A stretch of DNA of 64,000 bases from Methanofollis fontis (GTDB lineage: Archaea > Halobacteriota > Methanomicrobia > Methanomicrobiales > Methanofollaceae): positions 558,001 through 622,000 of the forward strand of contig NZ_PGCL01000001.1 in the NCBI RefSeq assembly GCF_004297185.1, in the 5' to 3' direction. Made by a program: the position numbers and the translations under genes. Numbering within the stretch: the first letter of the stretch is position 1; every line of letters begins with the position of its first letter. Shown here one piece after another: positions 31,971 through 39,380 of this stretch. The notes below the pieces were generated by a model. It had not been told where the DNA came from, made no database searches, and worked only from the letters and a program-made list of their open reading frames with translations.

Positions 31971-33194
31971 TTATCGATAGGCGTTTTTCACCCGTTTCGG
32001 GATGGTAATCTCCCGGAAGGCGTCCTCGAAGTAGCGATCCGTCATGCCGGCGACGAAGTCCCGCACCTTCCCTGCCTCCCCTTCCTTCTGCAGGTAGTCC
32101 GGGGAGATCCAGGGCGCCTCGATGAAGTCCCGGAAGATCGGCGAGGCGGTGTTCTCCCTCTCCAGGTCCGTGAGGAAGTGTTCGAAGAGGGTGGCGAACA
32201 TCGTCTGGATCTTTCCCATCTGCGAGGTCAGCACCGGGCTCTCGTAGATGTGCGTCCTGCTGAACTCCCGCAATTGCCGGATGCCGTCCGAGACCTCCCC
32301 TGAGAAGGATATCCGTTCCACTCCCATGCTCTCGTTGATGATGTCCCTGATGGCGGTATCGACGACGGTGCGGTTGATCTCATCGGGGTGTTCGATCCCG
32401 AAACTCTCCCGGCAGATTGCCATCAGGTCGTCGCCGTCGCCGTCGATCAGCCCCACCTCGATGGCGTCCTCCAGGTCGCGCCCAAGGTAGGCGATGGTGT
32501 CGGCGAACCTGACGACGCACCCCTCCATCGTGGAGGACGGTATCTCCTCCGCCTCGCCTGAAGAGAGGCGGCGGAATTTTTCCTCGAAGCCCTCCGGGGT
32601 CACCTCGCCCGCGGGTGCAAGAGAGCGGTGGTGGACCTCGCCGTTGTGGCAGAGGATGCCGTCGAGCACCTGGAGGGTGAGGTTGCAGTCCTCGATCACG
32701 TCCAGGAACCTGACGCTCTGGACGTTGTGGAAGAAGCGGCCGATTGTATGGCGATTGCAGAGGCCGTCCAGGCACTCCTCCCCCCTGTGCCCGAAGGGGA
32801 CGTGCCCGATATCGTGGCCCAGGGCGATCGCCTCGATCAGGTCTTCGTTGAGTCCGAGCGCCCGCCCGATGGTCCGCCCGATCTTGGAGACGAGCTGGAC
32901 GTGGATGACGCGGTGGGTGATGTGCTCGTTGTCGATCAGGAAGAAGACCTGCGTCTTGTCGATATAGCGGGTGAAGCCCTTCGAGTGGAGTATGCGGTCG
33001 GCGTCCCGGTAGAAGGGGGGGCGGATGAGGGGGTCCTCTGGCCGTCGGGGATCGGGTCGCCGGCGCCGGGCGTCGGCGTTGCGGGTGGCGAGGGGGGAAT
33101 AGGTCTCCTCGATGGCGGTCTGCCGTGCGGCGATGCGGGCGCAGATCTCGGGTGTGATCTCCATCTGGATAGCAGGATCTCGGATACCGGTCAT
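31971..33194 (-). CDS. dGTPase-like HD-domain deoxynucleotide triphosphohydrolase
   Basis: A 407-residue HD-superfamily protein of the dGTPase type, which hydrolyses dNTPs to deoxynucleoside plus triphosphate. The metal site is visible as HRVIHVQL (His), ALGHDIGHVPFGHRGE (HD and following His) and VRFADTIAYLGRDLEDA (final Asp). The N-terminal RPPFYRDADRILHSKGFTR is also typical. The start codon lies 1 base after the stop of the RNase gene, so the two are co-translated. A Met at residue 11 is an alternative start. It may balance dNTP pools or act in defence; nothing here decides that. Confidence 0.9.
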   Translation of the reverse strand: MTGIRDPAIQMEITPEICARIAARQTAIEETYSPLATRNADARRRRPDPRRPEDPLIRPPFYRDADRILHSKGFTRYIDKTQVFFLIDNEHITHRVIHVQLVSKIGRTIGRALGLNEDLIEAIALGHDIGHVPFGHRGEECLDGLCNRHTIGRFFHNVQSVRFLDVIEDCNLTLQVLDGILCHNGEVHHRSLAPAGEVTPEGFEEKFRRLSSGEAEEIPSSTMEGCVVRFADTIAYLGRDLEDAIEVGLIDGDGDDLMAICRESFGIEHPDEINRTVVDTAIRDIINESMGVERISFSGEVSDGIRQLREFSRTHIYESPVLTSQMGKIQTMFATLFEHFLTDLERENTASPIFRDFIEAPWISPDYLQKEGEAGKVRDFVAGMTDRYFEDAFREITIPKRVKNAYR

Positions 33195-33195
33195 A

Positions 33196-34656
33196 TCAAG
33201 GTTCGGATCTGCCGGTGCAGACGAAATCGATGTAGCCGTTGTAGGGATCGGTGAGGATCAGGCGGACCCTGACCCTCTGCCCGACATACAGGCCGTATTC
33301 ACCCTCCATGACCCTCCCTTCGACCGGGGGTGCGATGAGCCTGACATAGGTTCCCCGTTCCGAGGCGCCGGTGACGATGGCGTCGAAGGATTCGCCGATC
33401 CGTTCCCCGAGCAATACGGCCCCCGCCGCCTTCCGCATGAAGCGTTCGACCTTCTGGGAGGCCTTTTCCCTGCCGGTGAGCCATTCGGCAAGGTCTGCGA
33501 GGTCTTCTGAGGTGTAGGGGGAGCCTTCGCCGCGGAGGGCGGCCTTGAGCAGCCTTTGAATGATGATGTCGACATAGCGCCTGTTCGGGGCGGTGCCGTG
33601 GGTGTAGTTGGAGATCGCAAGCCCGAAGTGGCCGATTGAAGCCTCACCGGGCTGGAGGGGCAGGTAGATTCCCGGCCCGATCAGTTTTACGATGGTGAGG
33701 GAGAGGTCGGGGAAGCCTTCGGGGTCGGCGGTCCGCTGCCCGGTGAGGAAGCGGGAGAGGGCCACCGGGTCGGGTTCCGGGGGGAGGTATTCGCCGTGTT
33801 CTGCCGCCGTCCGCTGGATACCCTTCCAGTCTCTGGGTTCGCGGACGACACGCTGGATCATGGGCATGCCGGCGGCGGCGAGGGTGCCGACGATCGTGGT
33901 GTTGGCGCCGATCATGAACTCCTCGATCAGGCAGTGTGCGGCGTTCTGTCTCCTGACGATGAGGTCCCTCACCATCGCCCCCTCCATGACCGCACCCGCC
34001 TCGATGGTCTCCAGGTCGAGCGCTCCCCCCTCGAAGCGGCGGCGTCTCATCCGTTGTGCGGCCTCGTTCTGGAGGAGGACCTGCTCCCTGAGGCCGGGGA
34101 TCGCATCGATGTTCTCCGGGAGGGGTCCGGTCCCCTCCAGCCACTCGCCGACCTCCTCATAGACCAGGTGCGCCCGATTGCGGACGAGGGCGCGCTCGAT
34201 GCCGTCGGGGCGGATACTGCCGTCGTTCTGGACGGTGTATCTGATGACCAGGGCCACGCGGTCCTGATCCGGCAGGAGGGAGGTGATCCCCTCCGAAAGC
34301 CGGGGGGGCAGCATGGGGAAGGTCTCGACGCCGGTGTACACCGAGGTGCCGTTATGGGCGGCATGACGGTCGGCCGCGGAGCCCGGTCGCACACGGAGGT
34401 CGACGTCGGCGATCGCCACCGCCACCCGGATCGCTCCTTCCGGGCCTTCCTCGCAGTATTCGATCTGGTCCAGGTCCCTGGAGTCGTGGTTGTCGATGGA
34501 CGACCAGGGGAGGTGGCGGAGGTCGGGGAGTCTGTCCGGGATCGGGGGTGCCCCGGCGGTTTCGCTCTCGATGGTCGCGGGAAAATCGGGCTCGAAGCCG
34601 TAGCGCCGCATGGCGTCCCATGCGATGGCCCTCAGGTCGGGGGTGCGGGTGTTCAT
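33196..34656 (-). CDS. RNase II/R-family (RNB domain) exoribonuclease
   Basis: A 486-residue RNB-domain protein, a 3'-to-5' exoribonuclease type. The metal-binding motif is SSIDNHDSRDLDQIEY, where the fourth acidic residue of E. coli RNase II is Gln, as seen in a known RNB subgroup. Further catalytic-core regions are IADVDLRVRPGSAAD, LIEEFMIGANTTI and YTHGTAPNRRYVDII. An S1-like C-terminus follows from about residue 410 to the end. It lacks the cold-shock domains of full RNase R. It is followed directly by the dGTPase-like gene. Confidence 0.9.
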   Translation of the reverse strand: MNTRTPDLRAIAWDAMRRYGFEPDFPATIESETAGAPPIPDRLPDLRHLPWSSIDNHDSRDLDQIEYCEEGPEGAIRVAVAIADVDLRVRPGSAADRHAAHNGTSVYTGVETFPMLPPRLSEGITSLLPDQDRVALVIRYTVQNDGSIRPDGIERALVRNRAHLVYEEVGEWLEGTGPLPENIDAIPGLREQVLLQNEAAQRMRRRRFEGGALDLETIEAGAVMEGAMVRDLIVRRQNAAHCLIEEFMIGANTTIVGTLAAAGMPMIQRVVREPRDWKGIQRTAAEHGEYLPPEPDPVALSRFLTGQRTADPEGFPDLSLTIVKLIGPGIYLPLQPGEASIGHFGLAISNYTHGTAPNRRYVDIIIQRLLKAALRGEGSPYTSEDLADLAEWLTGREKASQKVERFMRKAAGAVLLGERIGESFDAIVTGASERGTYVRLIAPPVEGRVMEGEYGLYVGQRVRVRLILTDPYNGYIDFVCTGRSEP

Positions 34657-34732
34657 GCTGCTCAGGGGAGGTTTTTTCGTGCGGGGGATAATTATCTTCT
34701 GGAATGCGACCGGCAGGACAGGGTGATGCCGT

Positions 34733-36058
34733 TTATTCCCTCTGATCGGCCCGCACCTCCTCCTCGATCCCGGCGATCAGGTCTGCCAGGGTGGTCGCAT
34801 CGGTGATCTTTGTCCTCACCTGTGCCGATTCAAACACATATTCGGCCGATTTTCCGGCGAGGGGCTGCTGTGAGTAGACGATGTCGGGCTTCTGCTCCAG
34901 CAGCATCTCCGCCGCCCGGATCCCCTTCTGCCGCTCCAGGTCGCGGGCCGGGTTCGGGAGGATCTCCTTGCGCTCCAGTCTCCCCTCCTTCACCCCGATG
35001 TCGAGGAGGGCGAAATAGGGGGCCTCGCCGAAGTGGGGGCTGATCGTGCCGTCGAGGTCGATGAGCGGGACGGCATAGCGAATGTGCGAGCGCTCCGCCG
35101 GTTCGGGGTGGATGACGACCCGCTCCACGTTGGGGACCAGGCGGCGGATTCGGTCCTGGATGCGTCCGCTCGCCAGGTCCGCCCCGGCGAGATCGGTCGG
35201 TTTCATCGCCACCACTGCCTCGACAAAGATGTAGCGTCCCGAGTTCCGGGCGGTCAGGTTCCTGATGCCGATCACCATCGGGTCGGCGAGGACGGCGGAC
35301 CTGATGGCGTCGCGGGTGGCGTGGTCGATGGAGGCGTCGAGGAGGGTGCGCATGCTGTCCTTCAGGATGTCCCATCCCGAATAGGCGATGAATCCGGCGA
35401 TGACGACGGCGGCTGCGTGATCGATAGGGAGCCCGAAATACCGGGCGAGGAGGGCGAAGAAGACGACCGAGGTGGAGAGCACGTCCACCCGGTGCTGTCG
35501 CCCGTCGGCGATCAGGCTGGGGGAATGGTAGTCTCTTCCCATCCGCACCTCATAGGTGCCGAGCAGGTAGGGGACGGTGACCAGGGCGGCGACGGCGATG
35601 AGCACCCATCCACTGAAGGGGGTGGCCGTGCCCTCGCCGGTGAGCGCCTCCGCGGCGATCTCCCATGCCGTGAAGAAGACCAGCAGGGCGATGATCACGG
35701 CGACGATGTTCTCCACCTTGTAGAGGCCGTACGGGAACTCCCGGCTCTTTCTGGAGGAGAGATAGATGCCGGCGAGGAGGGCGAGGGATGCGAGCACGTC
35801 CAGGGAGGAGTGGACAGCATCGGCGCCGAGGGCCAAACTCCCCGCGATCCCGGCGAGATAGAGTTTTACGAGCACCAGGGCGGTATTGACGATCAGGGAG
35901 TAGAAGGCGACCTTTCTGACGACCCGCTCGGCCTCCTGCCGGTCGTCGCCCGCTCCTTCCTGCACCGCCGGATCGTCCATTGGTGTGTGGTGGCCGATCA
36001 GCGATGATAACGCTTGCGGAGGGGGCAGGGTGAGGGGAGGGGTCTGTTCGTCCTTCAT
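34733..36058 (-). CDS. Cation diffusion facilitator transporter with C-terminal NifX-like domain
   Basis: A 441-residue fusion. Residues about 45-250 are a six-helix CDF transporter with HSSLD in helix 2 and QHRVD in helix 5, where the usual first His is Gln. About 255-330 is the cytoplasmic CDF dimer domain. About 335-435 is a dinitrogenase Fe-Mo cofactor biosynthesis-like domain (PF02579 type: ISPHFGEAPYFALLDI ... KGIRAAEMLLEQKPDIVYS). The start at 36058 is set by a TATA element 27 bp upstream (leaderless); the frame upstream to 36094 begins with GTG inside the promoter. The metal is unknown; the NifX-like domain suggests Fe or an Fe-S/Mo species. Confidence 0.87.
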   Translation of the reverse strand: MKDEQTPPLTLPPPQALSSLIGHHTPMDDPAVQEGAGDDRQEAERVVRKVAFYSLIVNTALVLVKLYLAGIAGSLALGADAVHSSLDVLASLALLAGIYLSSRKSREFPYGLYKVENIVAVIIALLVFFTAWEIAAEALTGEGTATPFSGWVLIAVAALVTVPYLLGTYEVRMGRDYHSPSLIADGRQHRVDVLSTSVVFFALLARYFGLPIDHAAAVVIAGFIAYSGWDILKDSMRTLLDASIDHATRDAIRSAVLADPMVIGIRNLTARNSGRYIFVEAVVAMKPTDLAGADLASGRIQDRIRRLVPNVERVVIHPEPAERSHIRYAVPLIDLDGTISPHFGEAPYFALLDIGVKEGRLERKEILPNPARDLERQKGIRAAEMLLEQKPDIVYSQQPLAGKSAEYVFESAQVRTKITDATTLADLIAGIEEEVRADQRE

Positions 36059-36082
36059 TCCCCTGATCCATATGGCCAGGGC

Positions 36083-36088
36083 TTTATA
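36083..36088. promoter_or_regulatory. Single TATA element between two divergent leaderless genes
   Basis: TTTATA reads as TATAAA on the other strand. Its centre (36085.5) lies 27.5 bp from the first base of the minus-strand ATG (36058) and 26.5 bp from the plus-strand ATG (36112). Both fit the spacing from TATA to transcription start in archaea, so both mRNAs would begin at their start codons. Confidence 0.6.
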
Positions 36089-36111
36089 CCGCACCCGTCA
36101 ATGATCGGCTG

Positions 36112-36795
36112 ATGCCTGACACCCCGGACACGCCCCCATGCAGTGTGCAGGACGGTGCACACTGCGACGCCTGCACATTGAACGAGAGGATCAATTGTCG
36201 GTGGGACCGGTGCGTCCTCAACGGTTTTATCGCCGTGTGCTGGGCCACATACCCCGGCACGCTGGTGTTGCTGGGGATCGTGTTTCTGCTCACGGGATGG
36301 TGGTGGCCGATCGCCGCCTACACGCTCTATGTCGTCGGGATCTTTCTCTTCGAGTTCAGGTTCCTCTGCAGCCACTGCCCCTATTATGCCGGCGAGGGGC
36401 GGGTGCTCAGGTGCCTGGCGAACAACGGTGCACCGAAGATCTGGAGGTATAACCCCGCCCCCATGAACGGCACCGAACGCTCCCTGATGCTCCTCCTGGT
36501 GTGGTCGCTGTATGTGGTCATCCCCCTGGTCGCCGGGCTCTCTGCCATCTGGCTTGTGTATGCGGGGGGTGAGGGGACGGTGGCTCTGCTCGCCACGATC
36601 GGTGTGGTCCTGCTCACCCTTGCGGCGTCATCGACCTTCCTCTGGATCATGAAGATCTACTACTGCAGCAGGTGCATAAACTTCTCCTGCCCGCTGAACA
36701 CGGTGGATAAACAGACTGTCGATGCCTACCTGGAGAAGAACCCGGTGATGCGTGAGGCCTGGGAAGGGAGCGGGTATTCGCTCACCAGAAAATGA
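36112..36795 (+). CDS. Four-helix membrane protein with cysteine clusters, unrecognised
   Basis: A 227-residue membrane protein. The Cys-rich N-terminus (CSVQDGAHCDACTLNER and CRWDRC, with six cysteines in the first 35 residues) is followed by helices near 40-60 and 65-85, a loop FLCSHCPYYAGEG, helices near 125-150 and 155-180, and a tail CSRCINFSC. The three Cys clusters on one side of the membrane look like Fe-S or Zn sites. Ferredoxin-like CxxCxxC spacing is not exact. It shares its promoter with the CDF-NifX transporter, which suggests a metal- or redox-linked role. Function is not recognised. Confidence 0.72.
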   Translation: MPDTPDTPPCSVQDGAHCDACTLNERINCRWDRCVLNGFIAVCWATYPGTLVLLGIVFLLTGWWWPIAAYTLYVVGIFLFEFRFLCSHCPYYAGEGRVLRCLANNGAPKIWRYNPAPMNGTERSLMLLLVWSLYVVIPLVAGLSAIWLVYAGGEGTVALLATIGVVLLTLAASSTFLWIMKIYYCSRCINFSCPLNTVDKQTVDAYLEKNPVMREAWEGSGYSLTRK

Positions 36796-36831
36796 GGGGC
36801 GGGGGACGTTCGATCCCCCTGGATGTCCCGA

Positions 36832-37590
36832 TCAGGCCGAAGGGGTCTCGTTCGCCGGGATCTCCGGGCCCGGCCCGAGTTCGGGGGTGGGGACGGGGAG
36901 GATGGACGCCGCCCAGGCGGTCGGGCTCTCCCTGGCGATGACGCTCAGGATGTAGGTGTCTGACTCGGGGACGGTGACGATCCTGAAGGTCTCTGTGGAG
37001 ATTTCGCCGAAGCCGGGCTGGACATAGGTGTTGTTTGCGTCCATGAGCGGGCTTGCGTTCGCATAGCTCAGGAAGTACATGGGGGAGGAAATGCCGGTCT
37101 GCTGCCGTTCGAAGATGTACTGCCCCTTCTCAAGGTACAGCGGCGGCGCCACCTCGGTGCCGTTGCCGGTGAGGTTCAGTGGCGCCTTCTGGCCTTCGCC
37201 GGGCACGTATTTCGAGGCTGTTGCGGTCCATGCGCCGGTGCCGGTGATGTTCAGCAGGTATTCGTCCTTCTGCGGGACCTCGAAGACGAGCGTTCCGTCA
37301 TACGGGCCGGTGATGGGGATCTCGTTGCTCGCAGCGTATTCGTTCGATGCGCTCGCGAAGTTGACCGTCATCGTCTGCTTCCCTTCGGCGTGGAACGAGA
37401 GGAGGATGACGCCGGTGTCCAGGGAGAGCGTGGCGTTGGGGCTGGAGGCGGAGAGTTCCGCCGGGAGCGAACCCGCGGGTGCGGGGGTTGGGGTGGCGAG
37501 CGTTGTTTCGGGAACGGCACTCTGTTGCGTACAGCCGCAGACGAGCATCACGGCCGCAAGGAGGAGTGCGATAAGGAGTATCCGTTTCAT
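36832..37590 (-). CDS. Secreted lipoprotein, function unknown
   Basis: A 252-residue protein with a lipoprotein signal (MKRILLIALLLAAVMLVCGC, Cys20 lipid site) and a Thr/Pro-rich linker. Two beta-rich repeats follow (about 50-130 and 130-230), each with a YLL/YIL-type strand near its end (KDEYLLNITG and ESDTYILSV). Several N-x-S/T sequons are present, so it may be N-glycosylated at the surface. The pattern resembles bacterial pre-peptidase C-terminal or GOLD-like domains, but no firm family is assigned. A minus-strand TATA-like CGTATATCC lies about 29 bp upstream (37616-37624). Confidence 0.65.
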   Translation of the reverse strand: MKRILLIALLLAAVMLVCGCTQQSAVPETTLATPTPAPAGSLPAELSASSPNATLSLDTGVILLSFHAEGKQTMTVNFASASNEYAASNEIPITGPYDGTLVFEVPQKDEYLLNITGTGAWTATASKYVPGEGQKAPLNLTGNGTEVAPPLYLEKGQYIFERQQTGISSPMYFLSYANASPLMDANNTYVQPGFGEISTETFRIVTVPESDTYILSVIARESPTAWAASILPVPTPELGPGPEIPANETPSA

Positions 37591-37784
37591 GGGGTTTTTT
37601 CTCGTGTTTTCAGTGGATATACGTTTCTGTTTTTTTTCCCGGATCGTCCTATCGGTCTCGCCTCAGGGTGGGGATCTGAAATGCGCTGATCGGGAGGGGG
37701 ACCGATCCGGGCCGTCCCCCGGATGATCCTCATGCCGACGCCGGAATAATGGTAGATGAGTCTGTCCCGCATCCCTGAGGCGGC

Positions 37785-37931
37785 ATGCCTCCTGATGGGG
37801 GGGTGCTCGGGAGGGAGATCAACTATGTCCTCTTCACGAAGGACGAGATGGAGCGGCGGATCGCGGCTGGCGATCCGTTTGTCTTGAATGTGCTTGCAGG
37901 ACCGAAGGTGGTGTTGATTGGCCGGGATTGA
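37785..37931 (+). pseudogene. Remnant of an MNT-type nucleotidyltransferase antitoxin (C-terminal end only)
   Basis: A 48-codon frame whose last 40 residues read LGREINYVLFTKDEMERR ... DPFVLNVLAGPKVVLIGRD. This is the typical C-terminal part of archaeal MNT-domain proteins that pair with HEPN toxins. The nucleotidyltransferase core with its GSxxxG and DxD motifs is missing, and the sequence upstream (37591-37784) does not encode it in any frame. The stop lies just before the HEPN remnant, the usual gene order. It is read as a decayed toxin-antitoxin gene. Confidence 0.65.
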
Positions 37932-37945
37932 GGACCTGGAACGCC

Positions 37946-38204
37946 ATGAACCTTGCCCGGCGGGACGTGACGGTTGCCGGGAGCGTCCTTGCGGGCAACA
38001 GCGACTGGGCGTATACCATCGCCTACAATGCCATGCTCCAGGCCGGGCGGGCGCTGATGTTCTCGAAGGGATACCGCCCGGCGGGGACGAATCAGCATAT
38101 CACGGTCTACGATATGGTGGGGGCGGTCTATGGAGGGGGAGGCGAGAAACGCCGTTTCTCGTGCTGGGGCATTCCTGGATGCGATCGAGGGGCTCCTCCG
38201 CTGA
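37946..38204 (+). pseudogene. HEPN-domain toxin remnant with internal deletion/frameshift
   Basis: The first frame from the ATG at 37946 gives MNLARRDVTVAG ... DWAYTIAYNAMLQAGRALMF ... GYRPAGTNQHITVYD, the first two thirds of a HEPN protein. After about 38125 the match is lost. A different frame (38139-38204) gives EARNAVSRAGAFLDAIEGLL, the usual HEPN C-terminal helix. The two pieces are out of frame, and the middle piece containing the late R-x4-6-H RNase motif is absent. Read with the MNT remnant just upstream, this is a dead HEPN/MNT pair. Confidence 0.7.
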
Positions 38205-38231
38205 GGATGTTGCGGCGGAGCGGAGAACGGA

Positions 38232-38456
38232 CTATTTCCGTTCTTTGAGTTCCTCTCGTTCTATCCCTGCCTGTCGGAGGATTTCAAGAAGAGTGCCTGT
38301 GGGCAGATCCTTTGCATGAACCGGGACGGTCACGCGCCTCCCTGTTTCCGGGTGACGGTAGAGGTGGTGGCTGCCCCGTGTCCGTACCAGGACGAATCCT
38401 TTTGTTTCAAGAATTTTGATGACTTTTTGCGGGGAGAGGACGGGAATTTTAGGCAT
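38232..38456 (-). CDS. hicA: HicA-type mRNA interferase toxin
   Basis: A 74-residue HicA/YcfA protein with a dsRNA-binding-like fold. The catalytic His is in RTRGSHHLYRHP, followed by the conserved RRVTVPVHAKDLPTGTLLEI. It overlaps the end of hicB by 8 bases and follows it, so the antitoxin is made first. The pair is complete and apparently intact, unlike the HEPN/MNT remnants beside it. Typical action is ribosome-independent mRNA cleavage when HicB is lost. Confidence 0.93.
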   Translation of the reverse strand: MPKIPVLSPQKVIKILETKGFVLVRTRGSHHLYRHPETGRRVTVPVHAKDLPTGTLLEILRQAGIEREELKERK

Positions 38457-38682
38457 ATGCTTCGACCGTCAGGGTATATTCGAGGGTGTCCTCCTCGGTC
38501 GGGATCTCCTCGCCTCTTTCGGTCAGGTCTTCCAGGTACACCTCGATCGCCTCCTTCGCCATTGCGATCGCCTCCTCGATCGTGCCGCCGAAGGTGACGC
38601 AGCCGGGAAGCGTCGGTACCGTGACGGTGTAGCCTCCCTCCGGCTCTTTTCGCAGAAGAATGCGATAGGTGATGCGGTGCAT
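38449..38682 (-). CDS. hicB: HicB-type antitoxin
   Basis: A 77-residue HicB-like protein made of the partial RNase H fold domain: YRILLRKEPEGGYTVTVPTL, PGCVTFGGTIEEAIAMAKEA and IEVYLEDLTERGEEIP. It has no added DNA-binding domain at the C-terminus (ends LEYTLTVEAYA), so autoregulation would need another factor or the HicAB complex. A ribosome site AAGGAGA and a minus-strand TATA-like CCATAAAACC (about 38721-38730) precede it. Confidence 0.92.
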   Translation of the reverse strand: MHRITYRILLRKEPEGGYTVTVPTLPGCVTFGGTIEEAIAMAKEAIEVYLEDLTERGEEIPTEEDTLEYTLTVEAYA

Positions 38683-39380
38683 GTCCCTTTTCTCCTTTTG
38701 GTTCGATCTTTTGTGGGGGTTTTATGGGTGAAATAGGTTTTGTGGTGGATGGATATCGTTGCAATAGAGGACCGGGTCGGGCTCAGACATCGGCCCTCTC
38801 GCCTGCGATCCTCTCCCGCATCGCTGGTCTGACGGCGTCGGGGGACGTCGGGTCGTTTGGGGGGGGTGGTCTTCCCGCTTCCGCGAAGGCGAAATGTGCC
38901 GACCGGGCGGGAGCACTCGAGCCGGGATGTCGGTGCCGCCTGCGGGGGTGGTTATGGCAGGGTGTGGGCTGACTCCCGGCCCCTCCGGCGTTTACACTGT
39001 TTTCAGCAGGTTTTCGGCAAAATTTCAGCGTCTGCCGCGAAGATGAACGGGCGAGGAATGGCCCCTGTACCGACAGTACGGTACAGATAGAGAGACGCGT
39101 CTCTCTATCTGTACTATATTTCAGCAGATCACACGCACAGCCTCAGGTGTCTGTGCAGGAGTGGGTGGGTGCGGGTGTGTGTGCGACCTCCGGAATGTTG
39201 TAGACGATCCGGTGATCTGGGTGTGCGGGGGCTGTAATTTGAATCAGGGTGATTTGTGGCGTTTTTATGGTGGTGGTGCCTGCTGAAAGGTGCTGAAAAA
39301 GGGCAAAAATGGTGGGTCTGTGCTGTAAGGGTTCCTGGGGGGGATCGTGGTGCAGGTTTTTTGAAACTGTTATTCTCTCA
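38683..39380. other. Gene-free stretch between hicBA and sepS
   Basis: About 700 bases with no gene that can be supported. Open frames here (for example 38724-38972) are low in recognisable content. It holds the hicBA promoter, a nested set of inverted repeats at 39065-39114, a weaker repeat GCACAG ... CTGTGC (39135-39156), a G/T-rich stretch (39160-39240), and A/T-richer sequence after the sepS stop that could carry its terminator. Confidence 0.6.
39065..39114. repeat. Nested inverted repeats, including a 34-bp perfect palindrome
   Basis: 39081-39114 is a perfect palindrome with 17-base arms (GTACAGATAGAGAGACG and its complement) and no spacer. 39065-39072 (CTGTACCG) and 39079-39086 (CGGTACAG) form a second perfect 8-bp repeat with a 6-base loop. 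The six bases GTACAG at 39081-39086 belong to both, so the two hairpins exclude each other. No neighbouring gene start is close. Confidence 0.9.

Noticed and set aside
38724-38972. Plus-strand frame of 82 residues upstream of hicB
   Set aside because: Lies over the hicB promoter, has no ribosome site, and its composition looks like frame noise.
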